The notes beneath the pieces are model-generated. The model saw only the letters and a list, made by a program, of their open reading frames with translations, made no database searches and was not told where the DNA came from. A stretch of 64,000 bases of DNA from Anagrus nilaparvatae. Taxonomy: Eukaryota; Arthropoda; Insecta; Hymenoptera; Mymaridae. Position 1 is the stretch's first letter. Every line of letters starts with the position of its first letter. The stretch covers positions 8,784,001 through 8,848,000 of the forward strand of contig JAKSXM010000263.1 of NCBI GenBank assembly GCA_022575985.1, given 5' to 3'. This document shows, one piece after another, positions 11,555-22,554 of the stretch. The position numbers and the translations under genes were made by a program.

Positions 11555-11790
11555 ATACAAAATTTATGAGATCTATAAAACCCATTTTAGTCAAAAATTA
11601 CAATTTTTGCAGCAATTTAAAAATTGTTCATTTTTGGCCAAATATGTTCATTTGGTTTACTGACCATAACGGTAAGAAAATTACTGATAAAAAATGCGGT
11701 TTACGGGGGTCAAAAGGTGATAAATTCTCCCAAAAAATGAGACTAACCGGAAGATATTTGGTTTAATTACAAGGTAGCAACGCCATTTAA
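11555..11790. repeat. Right partner of inner arm 2505-2720
   Basis: Diverged reverse complement of 2505-2720. The 66-codon frame 11566-11766 lies wholly within this repeat and is not supported as a gene. Confidence 0.65.
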
Positions 11791-12469
11791 AAGATAGCCT
11801 AAAAATTCCTATCTTATATAGCATATAGCCCTGCTATAGAGTCTAATTTATAGGACCAGGAGGCCCATTCAGGTAAACTGAGGGTATGAAGGATGTTTTC
11901 TCAACTACCACTACCTGTTTTGAAAGTTAGAAGCAAATCGCATTCCCAAACAGTTGATAATCTCCTTGTTATCTTCAAAAAAACCTCAAAAAAAAATTTG
12001 GTTTTTTTGAAATTTTGAAAGTTTCCGCGGCTCAAATTTGCTCTAACCGGTCTCGTTTTAAAGCTATTTGATAGACAAAAAACAAATAAATTTTCCAGAG
12101 AGGTTATTTTTGATATAGCCAAATAATTGAATTTTAAAGTAAAATTTTTAACGTTGGTCTTCAGTATTTTTGAATTTAAGGGTTCCTAAAGTAAGCAAAA
12201 TTATTTTTTGACTTTTTTACGTGAAAGCGGTATAAAAGACAAATTTTTTAAGACCATTTAGACCTATTTTGCTACTAAGGAGCCAGAGATATGAATTTTT
12301 GAACGATTTTTGAAAAAAAAGAGAAAAAAAGCACGTTTTTACCCCCCCCCCTGCCCCATGAAGGGCAGCTGGGGGCAAAATTCCAACAGTGAAGTTATTT
12401 TTTTTTTTATGTACAAACAATCTGCAAAAGGTTTTTTAGATTTTATTCCGGTGCAGATTTTCCCCTAAT
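11791..12469. other. AT-rich spacer with a C run
   Basis: Contains nine C around 12342-12350 followed by a GGGCAGCTGGGGG patch. Short minus-strand frames (11901-12122, 12217-12420) show no recognisable motif. Confidence 0.45.
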
Positions 12470-12680
12470 ATTCCGGGATGCTCTTTTATTGTAAAAAGAA
12501 AAGTTTTGGATTATTCTAGAATATATTTTCCTTGGCTATTCTTTTATGCAAGAATAAAATTAGTTTAGTCGATAAAAAGTTTTTTTTTGTCAAAAACTAT
12601 AATAATATGTTAGACTTTTTTTGATTATTATCATTTTTTAACAAAAAAAATAAATTTCTGTGAATAAAATTAATTTTTTG
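12470..12680. repeat. Fragment of the 57.9-59.8 kb fold-back family
   Basis: Closely matches about 58620-58820 in the same orientation: AAGAAAAGTTTTGG, CCTTGGCTATTCTTTTATGC and TTTGATTATTATCATTTTTT occur in order in both. Confidence 0.75.
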
Positions 12681-13735
12681 TATGAAAAGACTACCATTTT
12701 TCACAAAAACTTCACTAGACCCTTTTCCAGACAATTTGAGAAAACCAAAATCTATTTAATTTGCCACCATTTTTGGACAGTGGAGGGTGGCTGGCTTGAG
12801 AAATAAACGCCCATATACAGTTTATGAGTTTTTATACGTGCATACGATTTTACACACTATCGTTTAAGATATATTGATTTTTACACGGTACGCTAATACG
12901 GAGATCTTTAAAACGTTCATCATATTTTTACTTATTGTTTTAAATGCAAATTAATTGCAAAAATCAAAATAACATGTAAGAAATATGGCGAATTTACTGC
13001 CATTAATGAAATATTATGTTTCTATCCTTGACCGCAAAAATAAAAAAATATCCAAATCACACGTAAATTGCGAAAAAAAATGCCACCTGGGAAATTCTAT
13101 TTTTACGGCAGAGGGCAAAGCATAATTTTTCTGTACAGTACCCACGAAAGTACAAAAAAATTTTATACGGCCCATGTCCATAAATAAAGAATGCCCCAAA
13201 TTGCAGATTACCATTCTCGGCTTCGCCTCAGAAGCTAATTTACGTTTGATTTGGGCCATTCTTTAATTTTCTGGACACGAGCCGTAAATATGATATTTCT
13301 TAGTCAGTGGCAACATAAAGCGTATTTTCAAAATTACTAATTACCAAATTAAAATGCAAAATCATCAAGATGACTACGTTTTGATATTTCCGTGGTTGCT
13401 ATCCTGGTGCGTCATGGGCGAAATACACGCATATGGTCTTTTATGAACTAATATTTTAAACGTCTTTCAAATAAAATTAATTATGGACATTCCTAATTAT
13501 GGATATCAAAGGTATTATCCTGGTGCGTCATGGGCGAAATACACCCATGGTCTTTTATGAACTAATATTTTCAACGTCTTTAAATTAAAATTAATAATGG
13601 ACATTTCTAATCATGGATATCAAAGGCGATATATCGGGCTGAAAATAAGTGGAGTACGTCTATGCTCTTTTTTAGCCAAAATTATGACTAGAGAACTGAT
13701 TGAATTTACAGAAAATTTTTTTTCTGAATATGGAA
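12680..13735. repeat. Right outer arm of the giant palindrome
   Basis: Reverse complement of 1-1165. It lacks the TTAA-flanked MITE found in the left arm and has an extra tandem copy at 13404-13630. Confidence 0.8.
13404..13630. repeat. ~114 bp tandem duplication inside the right outer arm
   Basis: Two consecutive units begin CCTGGTGCGTCATGGGCGAA (13404 and 13518) and end at a GGATATCAAAGG word. The left arm has one unit only (about 100-225), so the duplication arose after the arms formed. The two units differ by a few substitutions. Confidence 0.85.
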
Positions 13736-14534
13736 TAAAGATAACGATAAAAATCAAAACGCACACAGGACCTGAAAAACATGGGCGCTTCACGCTTAAG
13801 ACGCAACCAACGTGTTAGTACGGACAAAATGACCAAAAAAAAACGCATACTAAACCAAACGTAGCTATTTTTTGGAAATATTTTAATCTCAAAAAAACTT
13901 ATTTTTCTTCATCTATGCATAAAAACTTTTAATATTTAAAGTTGAATCAGGTAGATAAAAACAGCAGTTTTCGATTTAAGATTTCTGGAAATCGAAATTT
14001 CTGGAATGTTTAATTCTTATAGCCATTTATCAAGTTATGTGTCCCTTAGAATTAAAAAAAAAAATTTGAAAATTTATTGACTACAAGCGGAGATATTAGC
14101 TCTTGAAATTTCTTTAATGTTTGACGCACTAAATTAATTAAGACTTTTTTATAAAAATTCTGATTTTAAAAATCTTTGGGTATAATATTTAGGACATTAT
14201 TTAACATCGATTCACAGAAAATTTTTTATTTTCTAAATTTTTTCCCGATTATATCGATATTTTGAAAATTATAGGTTAGGTTAAAAATCAAAAATCTTGA
14301 AAAATATTTTATACTATTGTTAGAAAATGAAATTTTTTTTCTGGAATGGATAAATTAAATTAAGTAACCTTTTTAATTAGTCATTCCTCAGCTTCTGAGC
14401 CAAATGAAGTAATAATACATAAAAAATCACTAATTATTAATCTATTATAAAATTAATTCACTTTTAATGCATGCACAGCTTGAATTTTACTATTTTTGGT
14501 TGAATTTTCAACCAAAGCAATTCTACCGTGTAGA
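13736..14534. other. AT-rich spacer, nothing recognised
   Basis: No supported gene or repeat partner. The plus-strand frame ending at 13818 straddles the arm boundary and has no motif. Confidence 0.45.
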
Positions 14535-14686
14535 TATTAGAAATTTCATAGAAAAAAATTAAGTTCTTGGTCCAAAATGAAAATAAAAAAAATTTTTGAA
14601 AAATTATGTATCAGAAAGAGAAATCCTTTACAAACGATACTTCTAGATACTCGTACCTTCATAGGCAGAAATTAAGTTCAACGTCG

Positions 14687-14729
<43 letters not shown>

Positions 14730-14815
14730 TTGTATTTATTGGTGGCAAAAATTTGAGAAAAAATTTTCAAAAAATTACGTATCAGATCCATAAATTGACT
14801 ATAAACGATATTTCT
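14535..14815. repeat. Fragment of the higher-order-repeat family, with poly(A)
   Basis: Contains two diverged monomers of the type in 6424-8764 and 33620-35640 (TATCAGATCCA…ACTATAAACGA…, …CTTCATAG…AAATTAAGTTC). They are separated by an uninterrupted run of 39 A at 14687-14725. It has no terminal sequences, so it is a body fragment. Confidence 0.6.
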
Positions 14816-14819
14816 ATAT

Positions 14820-15560
14820 TGAAAAAAGCCTGTTTCTGAACTTTAAACGTGCATTACTCGCTTTATTTTCATCGTAAAATAATAATTTTTTTTTTAAATC
14901 GTTTAACTTTTCCCTGGCAATTCATTTCTTTAAGAAAAAAAACATTTTTATTGACAAAATTTCAATTTTTAGGTCAAAAGCCTTTGAAAAGTGCAAGTAG
15001 AAAAATTTACTTAACACAGTTTTTGACCTAAAAATTGAAATTTTGTCAATAAAAACAATATTTTCTTAAAGAAATGAATACTCAGGGAAAAATAAATTGG
15101 TTTAAAAGTAAAAAATTTATTATTTTACGATGAAAATCAAGCGAATAATGCATATTATTGCTGAAATTTGTCTTAAATATGATTGAAATACTATTGAATT
15201 AAGCCTGTTTCTGAACTTAAAATATGCATAACTAGTTTGATTTTCATCCTAAAATAATAATTTCTTTTGAAATATTGATTAATTTTTCCTGGAGTATTTA
15301 TTTTTTCAAGAAAGAAATCCTTTTTATTGACAAAATTTTAATTTGTAGGTCAGAAACCTTTGAAAACTGTAATAAGTAGCAAAATTTATTTAACACAGAT
15401 TTTCATTCGTTTTTGACCTAAAAGTTGAAATGTGATAAAAAAAAAATGATTTTTTTCTTGATGAAAATGAATACTTAGAGAAAAAGTAAACAATTAAAAA
15501 AAAAAATTAGTATTTTACATTAATAAATCAAGCAATAATGCATATTTTATGTTCAGAAAC
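14820..15560. repeat. Two adjacent fold-back units sharing a CATCGTAAAA-type arm
   Basis: 14830-14960 pairs with 15020-15150 and 15205-15345 pairs with about 15410-15560. All four arms carry a TTTTCAT(C)GTAAAATAAT-like word, a TTTTTCCCTGG word and a GACAAAATTTCAATTTTTAG block. The two units are paralogous and related in style to the 57.9-59.8 kb element. Confidence 0.65.
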
Positions 15561-15700
15561 AGGCTTTTTTCAATATCTTTTTTATGACAAACTGATTGCA
15601 GAAAATCTTAAATTGACGATAACTTGGCTAAGTTTCATCGTAAAAACAAACGTTTTTTTTCTTATGGAAATGTTCCTTCCTGGCAATCAGATTTTTTTAT

Positions 15701-16791
15701 CTACACACAAAAAAATCCCGTGCGGCGTCAGCCCGAAGCTGGGTTGCTGCTCCATAGATTGCAATGCTTTTGTTGCATGTTATTTCAGACTTCGTGCATC
15801 TTCGTACCGTGAGGAAAATGCACGATATTTCCGTGCTGCCTGAGCCCGGAATATTAAAGAGGTAACGCGCATGATCATACGAGAGCACGGTAGTATAATA
15901 TACCGTGTAATAAAAAATAAACATAGTATTTTGCCGGCACGCACGTTGTAATAATATTTATTGGTTATATAAAATTATAAAAAAAGTGAACAAATAAAAG
16001 TTTTATTTAATATATTAACATTAAATTATTAATAAATTATTAATATTAAGATGTATTCTTTTAATTATTTTTTTAAATTACTTCAAAGCTTGTAGTTTTA
16101 CTTATTTTTCAATAAAAAATTGTTCAATCAACATATGATTAAATAGTATTTTTAAATGATCCTAAACTAACCATAAATAAAATTTTACTTTCAGACAAAT
16201 TGTTTAAAAAATCAGGGCTTGAAATCCATCTTTTTTAATTCCCAAAATTAAGGTACAAAATTATATATTAAAGCATTGCTTATTAAAATCCTCTTTGATT
16301 AAAATTGATAAATACAGATTTTTTGATTTTTTGTTGAAAAATTGAATGTTTTTTAAATAGTAATTTACAGGATGGTAATTTATCTGAATTGCTATACCCG
16401 TTTCAAAATTGTATTTATATTTTGTATATAATAAAATTTACCTTTATAATAAATTATATATATACATATATGATATAATATTGTACATATATTATATTTC
16501 TTTTTTAGGTTATACGCGCTCTTTTTGTACTTTAAATTTAATAAAATAAGACTTTTTATCAATTTTAAATTCGTGTAATATAAAAATATTAATTAATAGC
16601 GCGCATCATAAAAATCAAAATAATTTGACTTTATAACATTACCGTCATTTTACACGAATTAACTCGGTATTATTTTCTAAATCTTTCTGGGCGTTAGCAG
16701 CCCGGAAATAATTGAGGAGCTGCACGATAATCGTTGGTAGTATACATCACAGGGGCCCGGGCTCAAGGAATACAGGATTTTTTGTGTGTAG
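15701..16791. mobile_element. 1.09 kb element with CTACACACAAAAAA terminal inverted repeats
   Basis: Starts CTACACACAAAAAAATCC and ends with the reverse complement GGATTTTTTGTGTGTAG (one extra A on the left). It is flanked by AT on both sides (15699-15700 and 16792-16793). Internal GC-rich patches near both ends (around 15720-15850 and 16680-16770) are not obviously repeated. It has no transposase. A 2 bp AT duplication would be compatible with ISL2EU-type elements, but that is speculation. Confidence 0.7.
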
Positions 16792-16984
16792 ATTTCAAAA
16801 TTTTATTTACCTAAAAAGTTATTTTGAAAATTTAGGGTAGCCCAGATACGAAAAACATGGTTTTTGATATATGAGTGGCAAAATCTTTTTGGCATCTATT
16901 GCAGATTCCGTTTTCACGTTTTTTTGCATTTTATTGGGTAAAAACTACCAGAAAATCATGGTGGTAGTCGCTGCCTAGTCAATT

Positions 16985-17145
16985 TTAACATGGATCATGT
17001 TCATTCATCAGTCAAAAATTGGCGCTTTTAGGAGAGGGGGAGGTGGAAAAGTGACGTTTTTAGGGGGGGTGAAAAATTGACGCTTTTATGGGGGGGGGGG
17101 CTGAAATGGACTTTGAATATTTTCGATTTAGGGAGTTAGAATAAT
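16985..17145. repeat. G-run direct repeats
   Basis: Three diverged copies of a GTGACG/TTGACGCTTTTA word, each followed by or adjacent to a G tract (up to ten G near 17091-17100). The spacing could allow G-quadruplex formation on the plus strand. Confidence 0.5.
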
Positions 17146-17149
17146 TTGA

Positions 17150-17306
17150 AGTGGGAGATAACAATCCTCAACAAGTAACAACCCTGATAACAACAACAAC
17201 ACTAAACCTAAACTATTTTGATTCCCTAAACCTGAATTATTCCAAGTCTCTAAATCGATATTATTCTAAGTCCATAAACCTGTATTATCCTAAGTCCTTA
17301 AGTCTA
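17150..17306. repeat. ~24 bp minisatellite, about five units
   Basis: Units of the form CCTAAACCTGAATTATTCCAAG, with drift, run from about 17205 to 17306. A single inverted unit precedes them near 17125-17150. It directly abuts copia sequence at 17307. Confidence 0.65.
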
Positions 17307-17376
17307 GATTATACTCATGTAAAAAAAAAAAATATATGTACAAGTTAATTTTTACCAAATTGAACTTGAGAGGGAC
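17307..17376 (+). other. Remnant of copia 3' internal sequence upstream of the 5' LTR
   Basis: This ~70 bp, including the purine-rich tract, is nearly identical to 21665-21733, which lies immediately before the 3' LTR. Internal sequence upstream of a 5' LTR is unexpected for a single insertion and suggests that the LTR is shared with the 3' end of a second, tandem copy now lost. Confidence 0.7.
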
Positions 17377-17600
17377 TGTCAGAATACACACTGTATATTA
17401 TGTATGTATTAGTATATGTATGTACACGCATGAGCACAAAAAGTAAAGTTCCCGCCTTGTACAAAGTTCTATCCTAAATATATTATCCCATATGATACTA
17501 ATTATATATTCATCTATTCAGTCCTTAATAAACTCTAGCATTGTACGCACTACTTAACTTGTTTCATTCATTATATATAATACCCTTTTAACTCCTAACA
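17377..17600 (+). repeat. copia-type 5' LTR
   Basis: Begins TGTCAGAATACACACTG and ends around CCTAACA; a 224 bp direct match to 21734-21956 with scattered substitutions. It has a CAATAAA-like signal (TTAATAAACTC near 17527). The 3' limit is uncertain by about 7 bases because the two LTRs differ there by a small indel. Confidence 0.85.
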
Positions 17601-17608
17601 ACTTGTTA

Positions 17609-17624
17609 GGTTATCGGCCCAGTG
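17609..17624 (+). other. Primer-binding site
   Basis: GGTTATCGGCCCAGTG immediately after the LTR resembles the Drosophila copia primer site, which pairs with an internal part of initiator tRNA-Met rather than with its 3' end. Confidence 0.65.
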
Positions 17625-17820
17625 TACGCAAATTTAAAAAGTGAAATTTCTTTTAAAAATATAGTGAATATTTTAAAAGCGAATAAATTTGCACATAATT
17701 TTCTTAAAAAGAAAATTTAGTAAAAGGGTTAATTTAAATTGAAAAAATTTATAGTGAAAATAAGAGTTTTGTGTGAGAACCAAGTGTTATAAATTAAAAA
17801 TGATCGATATTTCAAATTAA

Positions 17821-17851
<31 letters not shown>

Positions 17852-17885
17852 GGCCACTTGAAGTATAACTTTTCCACAACTTACC

Positions 17886-20128
17886 AGTGAAAATTTTTCA
17901 GCTTTGAAATATCGCATCAAAATAATTTTAAATAAGGAAGGCGTAGGCGCAGTGCTAGACAAGACTCAAGAAGAGATCGAAGCTCTAAGTGCAACAGATA
18001 AAGCTTCGTTTAAGAAAAAGATAACAAAGCACAGTGTGCTATTGTACAATCCTTACCTGATAAATTTTTAGAATACGTACGAGAGGCAAAAAGTGCTAAG
18101 GGAATGCTTGCCGCTCTTGCAGATCGCTTCGAAAGAAAAAGCGCGCTATCAAAAATGTACGTAATGAAAAAGTTGCTAAAACTAAGATTTACAGATGGAG
18201 AAATGCAAGACCATTTCGTCCAACTAGAAAAATTGTTTCATGAATTGGAAGCGACCGGTTCAAAGCTCGAAGATAGCGATAAAACGTGCTATCTACTGTT
18301 GACTATGCCGGACAAATATGAAAATGTGATTACTTCAATTGAAACAATAATGAATAGGCAAAACGAAAATTTTGATTATGATGCTGCAAAAATTAGACTT
18401 TTGGATACTGAACTCAAATTAAAAGAAAATGCAGATTCAACAAATTCAACAGGTATGAATAATAGAGATTGCTCTTTTTCTTCTAATACTATGTCGTGTT
18501 TTGGATGTGGACAAATTGGCCATTTAATACGAGATTGCCCACAAACACAAGGTAACAATTCGCATACTAATTTTCGAGGTAGAAGTAGAGGATATTTTCG
18601 TCGCGGTAGAGGTAACCGTGGGCACAGGGGTAGGTCACGGGGTACAGCAAGACATAGTGGAAATTCCCATATAGCAGAAGGAGATAATCATGAAATATGT
18701 TTTGTAGCAACGAATTCGGGTGAATTCAATACTGCTCTTTTCTCAGATCAAAATAAAATCAGTTTTATTTTAGATAGCGGTGCCACGGCTAATTTAGTGA
18801 CGAAGGACATGGAAAGGTTCATGACCGATATTACAAACATTCAAGAAAAATTTCTCATCAAGATCGCTAATGGAGGTATAATTGAAGGCACCAAAAGAGG
18901 CAGTTTAAAGTGTAAAGTGAGAAATGAATATACAGATTTATATACAAATATAAATATAGACGCAATAATCGTTCCGGATATAGAATATAATCTGCTTTCT
19001 ATCAAAAAGATGAGTGTAAAAGGGAACGAGACAACCTTTAATAGCAAAGGCAACTATATTAAAAATGACGATAAAAACTTTCTCACCACATGTAAGTCTA
19101 TTGGGAATTTGTATATAGTAGAATTTAATATAAAAAATATTGATAATGTAAATAATACATCTTGCTTCTTAAGTACTTCCGACGAAAATAAAATTACAGT
19201 AAATAAAAATAAAAATGATATTGTATTATGGCATCAAAGGCTTGGTCACGTAAATAAAAATGATTTAAAAAAGTTAGGCTTTCAAGGCAATTTAGAAAAT
19301 TGCAGTGCATGCGAGCAGGGTAAAGCAAGGCGTCAACCATTTCCAGAAAGTATAGGTCCAAGGTCAAAATGCATAGGTGACCTTATTCATACAGATATTG
19401 CGGGGCCTATAAGAAATCAATCGTTACATGGGGAAAAATATTTCCAAACAATAATTGACGATTTTTCCCATTTTACGCAGGTGTACCTGTTAAAATCAAA
19501 GAGCAAGGCCGAGAATAATATAATGGACTATGTCAGGCAGCTAAAAGCCAAGGGTCATTATTGTTCAAGAATAAGGTTGGACAACGCTGGAGAAAATTCT
19601 TCTCACTTTTTCAAAAATTTCTGTAATCAAAAAGGGATTACTTTAGAATTTACATGGCCTTATTCGCCCCAACAAAATGGTGTTGCCGAAAGGATGAATT
19701 TGACTCTGCTAAACAAAACAAGAACTCTTTTCGTGGAAACAAATCTGCCAAAATATCTGTGGGGAGAGGTTATAAGATGTGCCGCATATCAGCTGAACAG
19801 GTGTCCAACGAGTGCTTTAGGCGTCAAAATTCCATCACAGATATATCTAGGTAAAGTAGATTTTGATAAGCTAAAAGTTTTCGGTTCAAGGGCATATGCA
19901 TGCAAGTTACCAGTACCAGCCAATAAATTAGATGCAAGAGGTATAGAATGCATAATGATAGGTTATGCAAGTAATGGCTACAGGCTTTGGATTCCAAAAA
20001 CCAAAGATATTATAATTTCAAGAGATGTCAATTTTAAAGAAAATTTATTTTTCTATCAACCAGAAGACTTTCGACGTGAACAACCCCATATAGAATTCAA
20101 CGACACATGTGTTCTGTACAAAAATTAA
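17886..20128 (+). pseudogene. copia gag-protease-integrase region
   Basis: Encodes the capsid-like gag followed by pol N-terminal domains; in an active element these package RNA, mature the polyprotein and integrate cDNA. The open frame 18104-20128 (674 codons) continues an upstream frame, readable from about 17886, across a frameshift near 18015-18030, so the first Met of the long frame is internal. Visible in order: gag helices, a CCHC knuckle CFGCGQIGHLIRDC (from ~18497), a basic RGR-rich stretch, the aspartic protease motif LDSGAT (from ~18770), the pre-integrase zinc region with WHQRLGH and CSACEQGK, and integrase core residues in HTDIAGP, RLDNAGEN and a downstream glutamate in NGVAERMN. 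A long A tract (about 30) precedes the region near 17829-17850. The frame stops at 20128, before the reverse transcriptase. Confidence 0.85.
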
Positions 20129-20394
20129 GCAGGTGGCTCGAACGATGGTATTATACAAGAAGTGGGTACGATTCAAGATAATGTTTTATTCGAAAATAAA
20201 ACAAATATTTTACCAGCTGATGTTATCGAAGCTAATGAAAATGGAGCTGAAATTATTAGAAAAATTCATCGCAATAGAAAAATACCATCGCATTAGAAAG
20301 ACTTTGAAATTACAGATTTAAACAAAGACAGCGATAGTAAAGAATTTATAGATGCCGAAGCATCATGTATAGCATATTGTCTATACTCAGGCAC

Positions 20395-21601
20395 GCCAGA
20401 AAATTATAAAGCAGCCATGACTTTAGATGAGGGGTGGATAAATGCAATGGATATTGAAATTGAAGCTTTAGAAAGTCACGGAACATGGGAACCATCCACC
20501 TTACCTCCAGGTATCACTCCAATAGATACACGTTGGGTATACAAAATTAAAGCAGATGGTATAAAAAGGCTCGTCTCGTACGGAAAGGCTTTCAAGAAAA
20601 AGTTTCGTCAAATGTTTACGCACCTGTTGCACAAATGAAAATGTCTAGTTACTTACATGGGTGGACGATATTATAATAACTGGCAAGGAAAATGAATCAA
20701 GAAGGTTGGTACGATATTTACAGCAAAAATTTCAAGCTAAAGATTTTGGTATCATCAAGAACTTTCTGGGCACCAAAATAGAAGTTAGAAGAGACTCAAT
20801 TAGAATATCCCAGTCAGATTTTATCCAAAATGTTATTGACAAGTTTAATCTAACAGATGCAACTTCAAGTCCGATACTAATGGAACATGGTTTTCAAGCT
20901 TACAAAAATTGCAAACTCAATAAAAATTTGTTATATAGAGAGTTATTTGGGCCACTAATTTACGTAGCTACAGTGAGCAGACCAGATATAGCGTTGCAGT
21001 ATCATATCTCAGCAGATATCTTGATAAACCAACAAAAGAACTTTGGGTAACCGGCAGGAAAGTTATCCGTTTCTTAAAAGGGACAAGAGATAGAAGTTTA
21101 ACGTTTACAAGCTCAAAGATTAAAGGAATTATTACCTACTCAGACGCAGATTGGGCAGGTGATACAAAAGATAGAAAAAGTACCAGCGGATTTGTAGTTT
21201 TTCATGGCAAAAATCCTATATCCTAGTATTCTAGAAAACAACAAAGTGTTGCTCAGTGGAACTACTAACAGCGGAAACAGAATATGTTGCATGTGCTAAT
21301 GCGGCAATGGACACAATTTATTTTCAAAGATTGTTATTCAACGACTTTTATGTGAATAGCGTGGAAATACCTCCAATTATTTTCGTTGATAACCAAAGTG
21401 CCATCAATATGTGCGAAAGCTATGAAAAAAGCAAAAAATCAAGACATATATACGTAATTATCACTACATTAAAGATACAGTGTTTAAAAAACTTATAAAG
21501 ATTAAATTTATAGACACTAAGAATAATATTTCTGATATGTTTACTAAAGCTCTTAATAAAATTAGTTTTGCAAAATTTTCAGTTGATCTTCAAGTATTGT
21601 A
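20395..21601 (+). pseudogene. copia reverse transcriptase and RNase H remnant
   Basis: The segment 20417-20580 encodes the conserved entry to copia reverse transcriptase (WINAMDIEIEAL, GITPIDTRWVYKIKADG). A frameshift near 20570 follows, then KGFQ-like and APVAQMK words. Sequence then jumps directly to VDDIIITGKENE at about 20661, so most of the fingers and palm, including the tyrosine of the YVDD box, is deleted. Downstream are the connection (FLGTKIEV, SQSDFIQ) and RNase H signatures YSDADWAGD and TAETEYVA with stops and shifts between them. It would not yield an active enzyme. The end at 21601 is the stop after SVDLQVL. Confidence 0.85.
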
Positions 21602-21718
21602 AATTTTTTATTCAAATAATTATGTATTTTTTGTAAGATTGCATTATACAGTTTGTATACATATTTTTATACTCATGTAAAAAAAAAAATATATGTACAT
21701 GTTAATTTTTACCAAATT

Positions 21719-21733
21719 GAACTTGAGAGGGAG
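21719..21733 (+). other. Polypurine tract
   Basis: GAACTTGAGAGGGAG directly precedes the 3' LTR, where the plus-strand primer is expected. It is repeated at 17362-17376 with one change. Confidence 0.65.
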
Positions 21734-21956
21734 TGTCAGAATACACACTGTATATTATGTATGTATTAGTATATGTATGTACACGCATGAGCACAAAAAG
21801 TAAAGTGCCTGCCTTATACAAAGTCCTATCCTAAATATATTATCCCATATGATACTAATTATATATTCATCTAATCAGTCCTTAATAAACTCTAGCATTG
21901 TACGCACTACTTAACTTGTTTCATTCATTATATATAATACCCTTTTAACTCTGTTA
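21734..21956 (+). repeat. copia-type 3' LTR
   Basis: Direct repeat of 17377-17600. Ends near ACTCTGTTA; the last few bases differ from the 5' LTR. Confidence 0.8.
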
Positions 21957-22074
21957 GTTTGAGCTAGAGTGTGTCGTGCATATGCACACCGTGTTCTGTA
22001 TCTTTGTCAAGCATGTGTGTAATAAAATATATTTTGATATTTATTATTATATATAATTCATAAAATAAAAGTAA
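21957..22074. other. Short AT-rich flank
   Basis: Contains a GTGCATATGCAC palindrome and an AATAAA word near 22021; nothing further recognised. Confidence 0.35.
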
Positions 22075-22554
22075 ACATTTTCCAAGATGGCGGACTAAAA
22101 AACATAAGGAAATTAATTTTATACATTATTTGGGGGAGTATAACGTCGAGAAAAACGAATTCCAAGAGAAAATATTTTAATTTTTTGCCCTCAAATATTT
22201 TCTAATTTTTAAGATAGTGGACATAAAAATATTGTAAAATAAATTTTATACATTAAGGGGGTTTTGAAGGCAGACAAAAACAATTCTTAGGTGCAAAATT
22301 TTCAATTTTTACCCCAATATATTTTCCGATTTCCCAAGATGGTGGACCAAAAAACATATGAAATTGAATTTTCTACCTTACCAGGGGTTTTTTTAGATAA
22401 TAAGGTGAAAATTTGTCAATTTTTCTCCCTAAACTACTTTTCAAGAAAAAATAAAAGTTAAATTTTCAATATAAATTCCATTTTTATCGACCTCAAAAAC
22501 CCCTTAGACAATACATTTTTTTATGTTTTTGGTTCATCATAAATATTGTTCGTA

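Larger units (their letters stand above)
1..13735. mobile_element. Giant nested inverted-repeat (fold-back) locus, 13.7 kb
   Basis: Reading both strands, at least four pairs of segments are reverse complements in nested order: 1-1165 with 12680-13735, 2505-2720 with 11555-11790, 3395-3500 with 9225-9335, and 4860-5240 with 8765-9230. This is the pattern expected of one long palindrome later swollen by insertions and by smaller fold-back units. The left arm matches the right arm from base 1, so the true left end lies outside the window and the right boundary near 13735 is set only by where matching must stop. No transposase-like reading frame is visible inside. It could be a fold-back/MITE-type element, an inverted duplication, or nested insertions of related elements. 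The pairing is directly visible; calling it one element is inference. Confidence 0.6.
17377..21956 (+). mobile_element. Ty1/copia LTR retrotransposon, decayed, 4.6 kb
   Basis: Order is LTR, primer site, gag with one zinc knuckle, protease, integrase, partial reverse transcriptase, RNase H, polypurine tract, LTR. Integrase before reverse transcriptase is diagnostic of the copia superfamily. Frameshifts in gag and pol and loss of the reverse-transcriptase core make it non-autonomous. LTRs differ at a handful of sites. A target-site duplication is not identifiable because the left flank is copia sequence and the right LTR end is altered. Confidence 0.9.
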
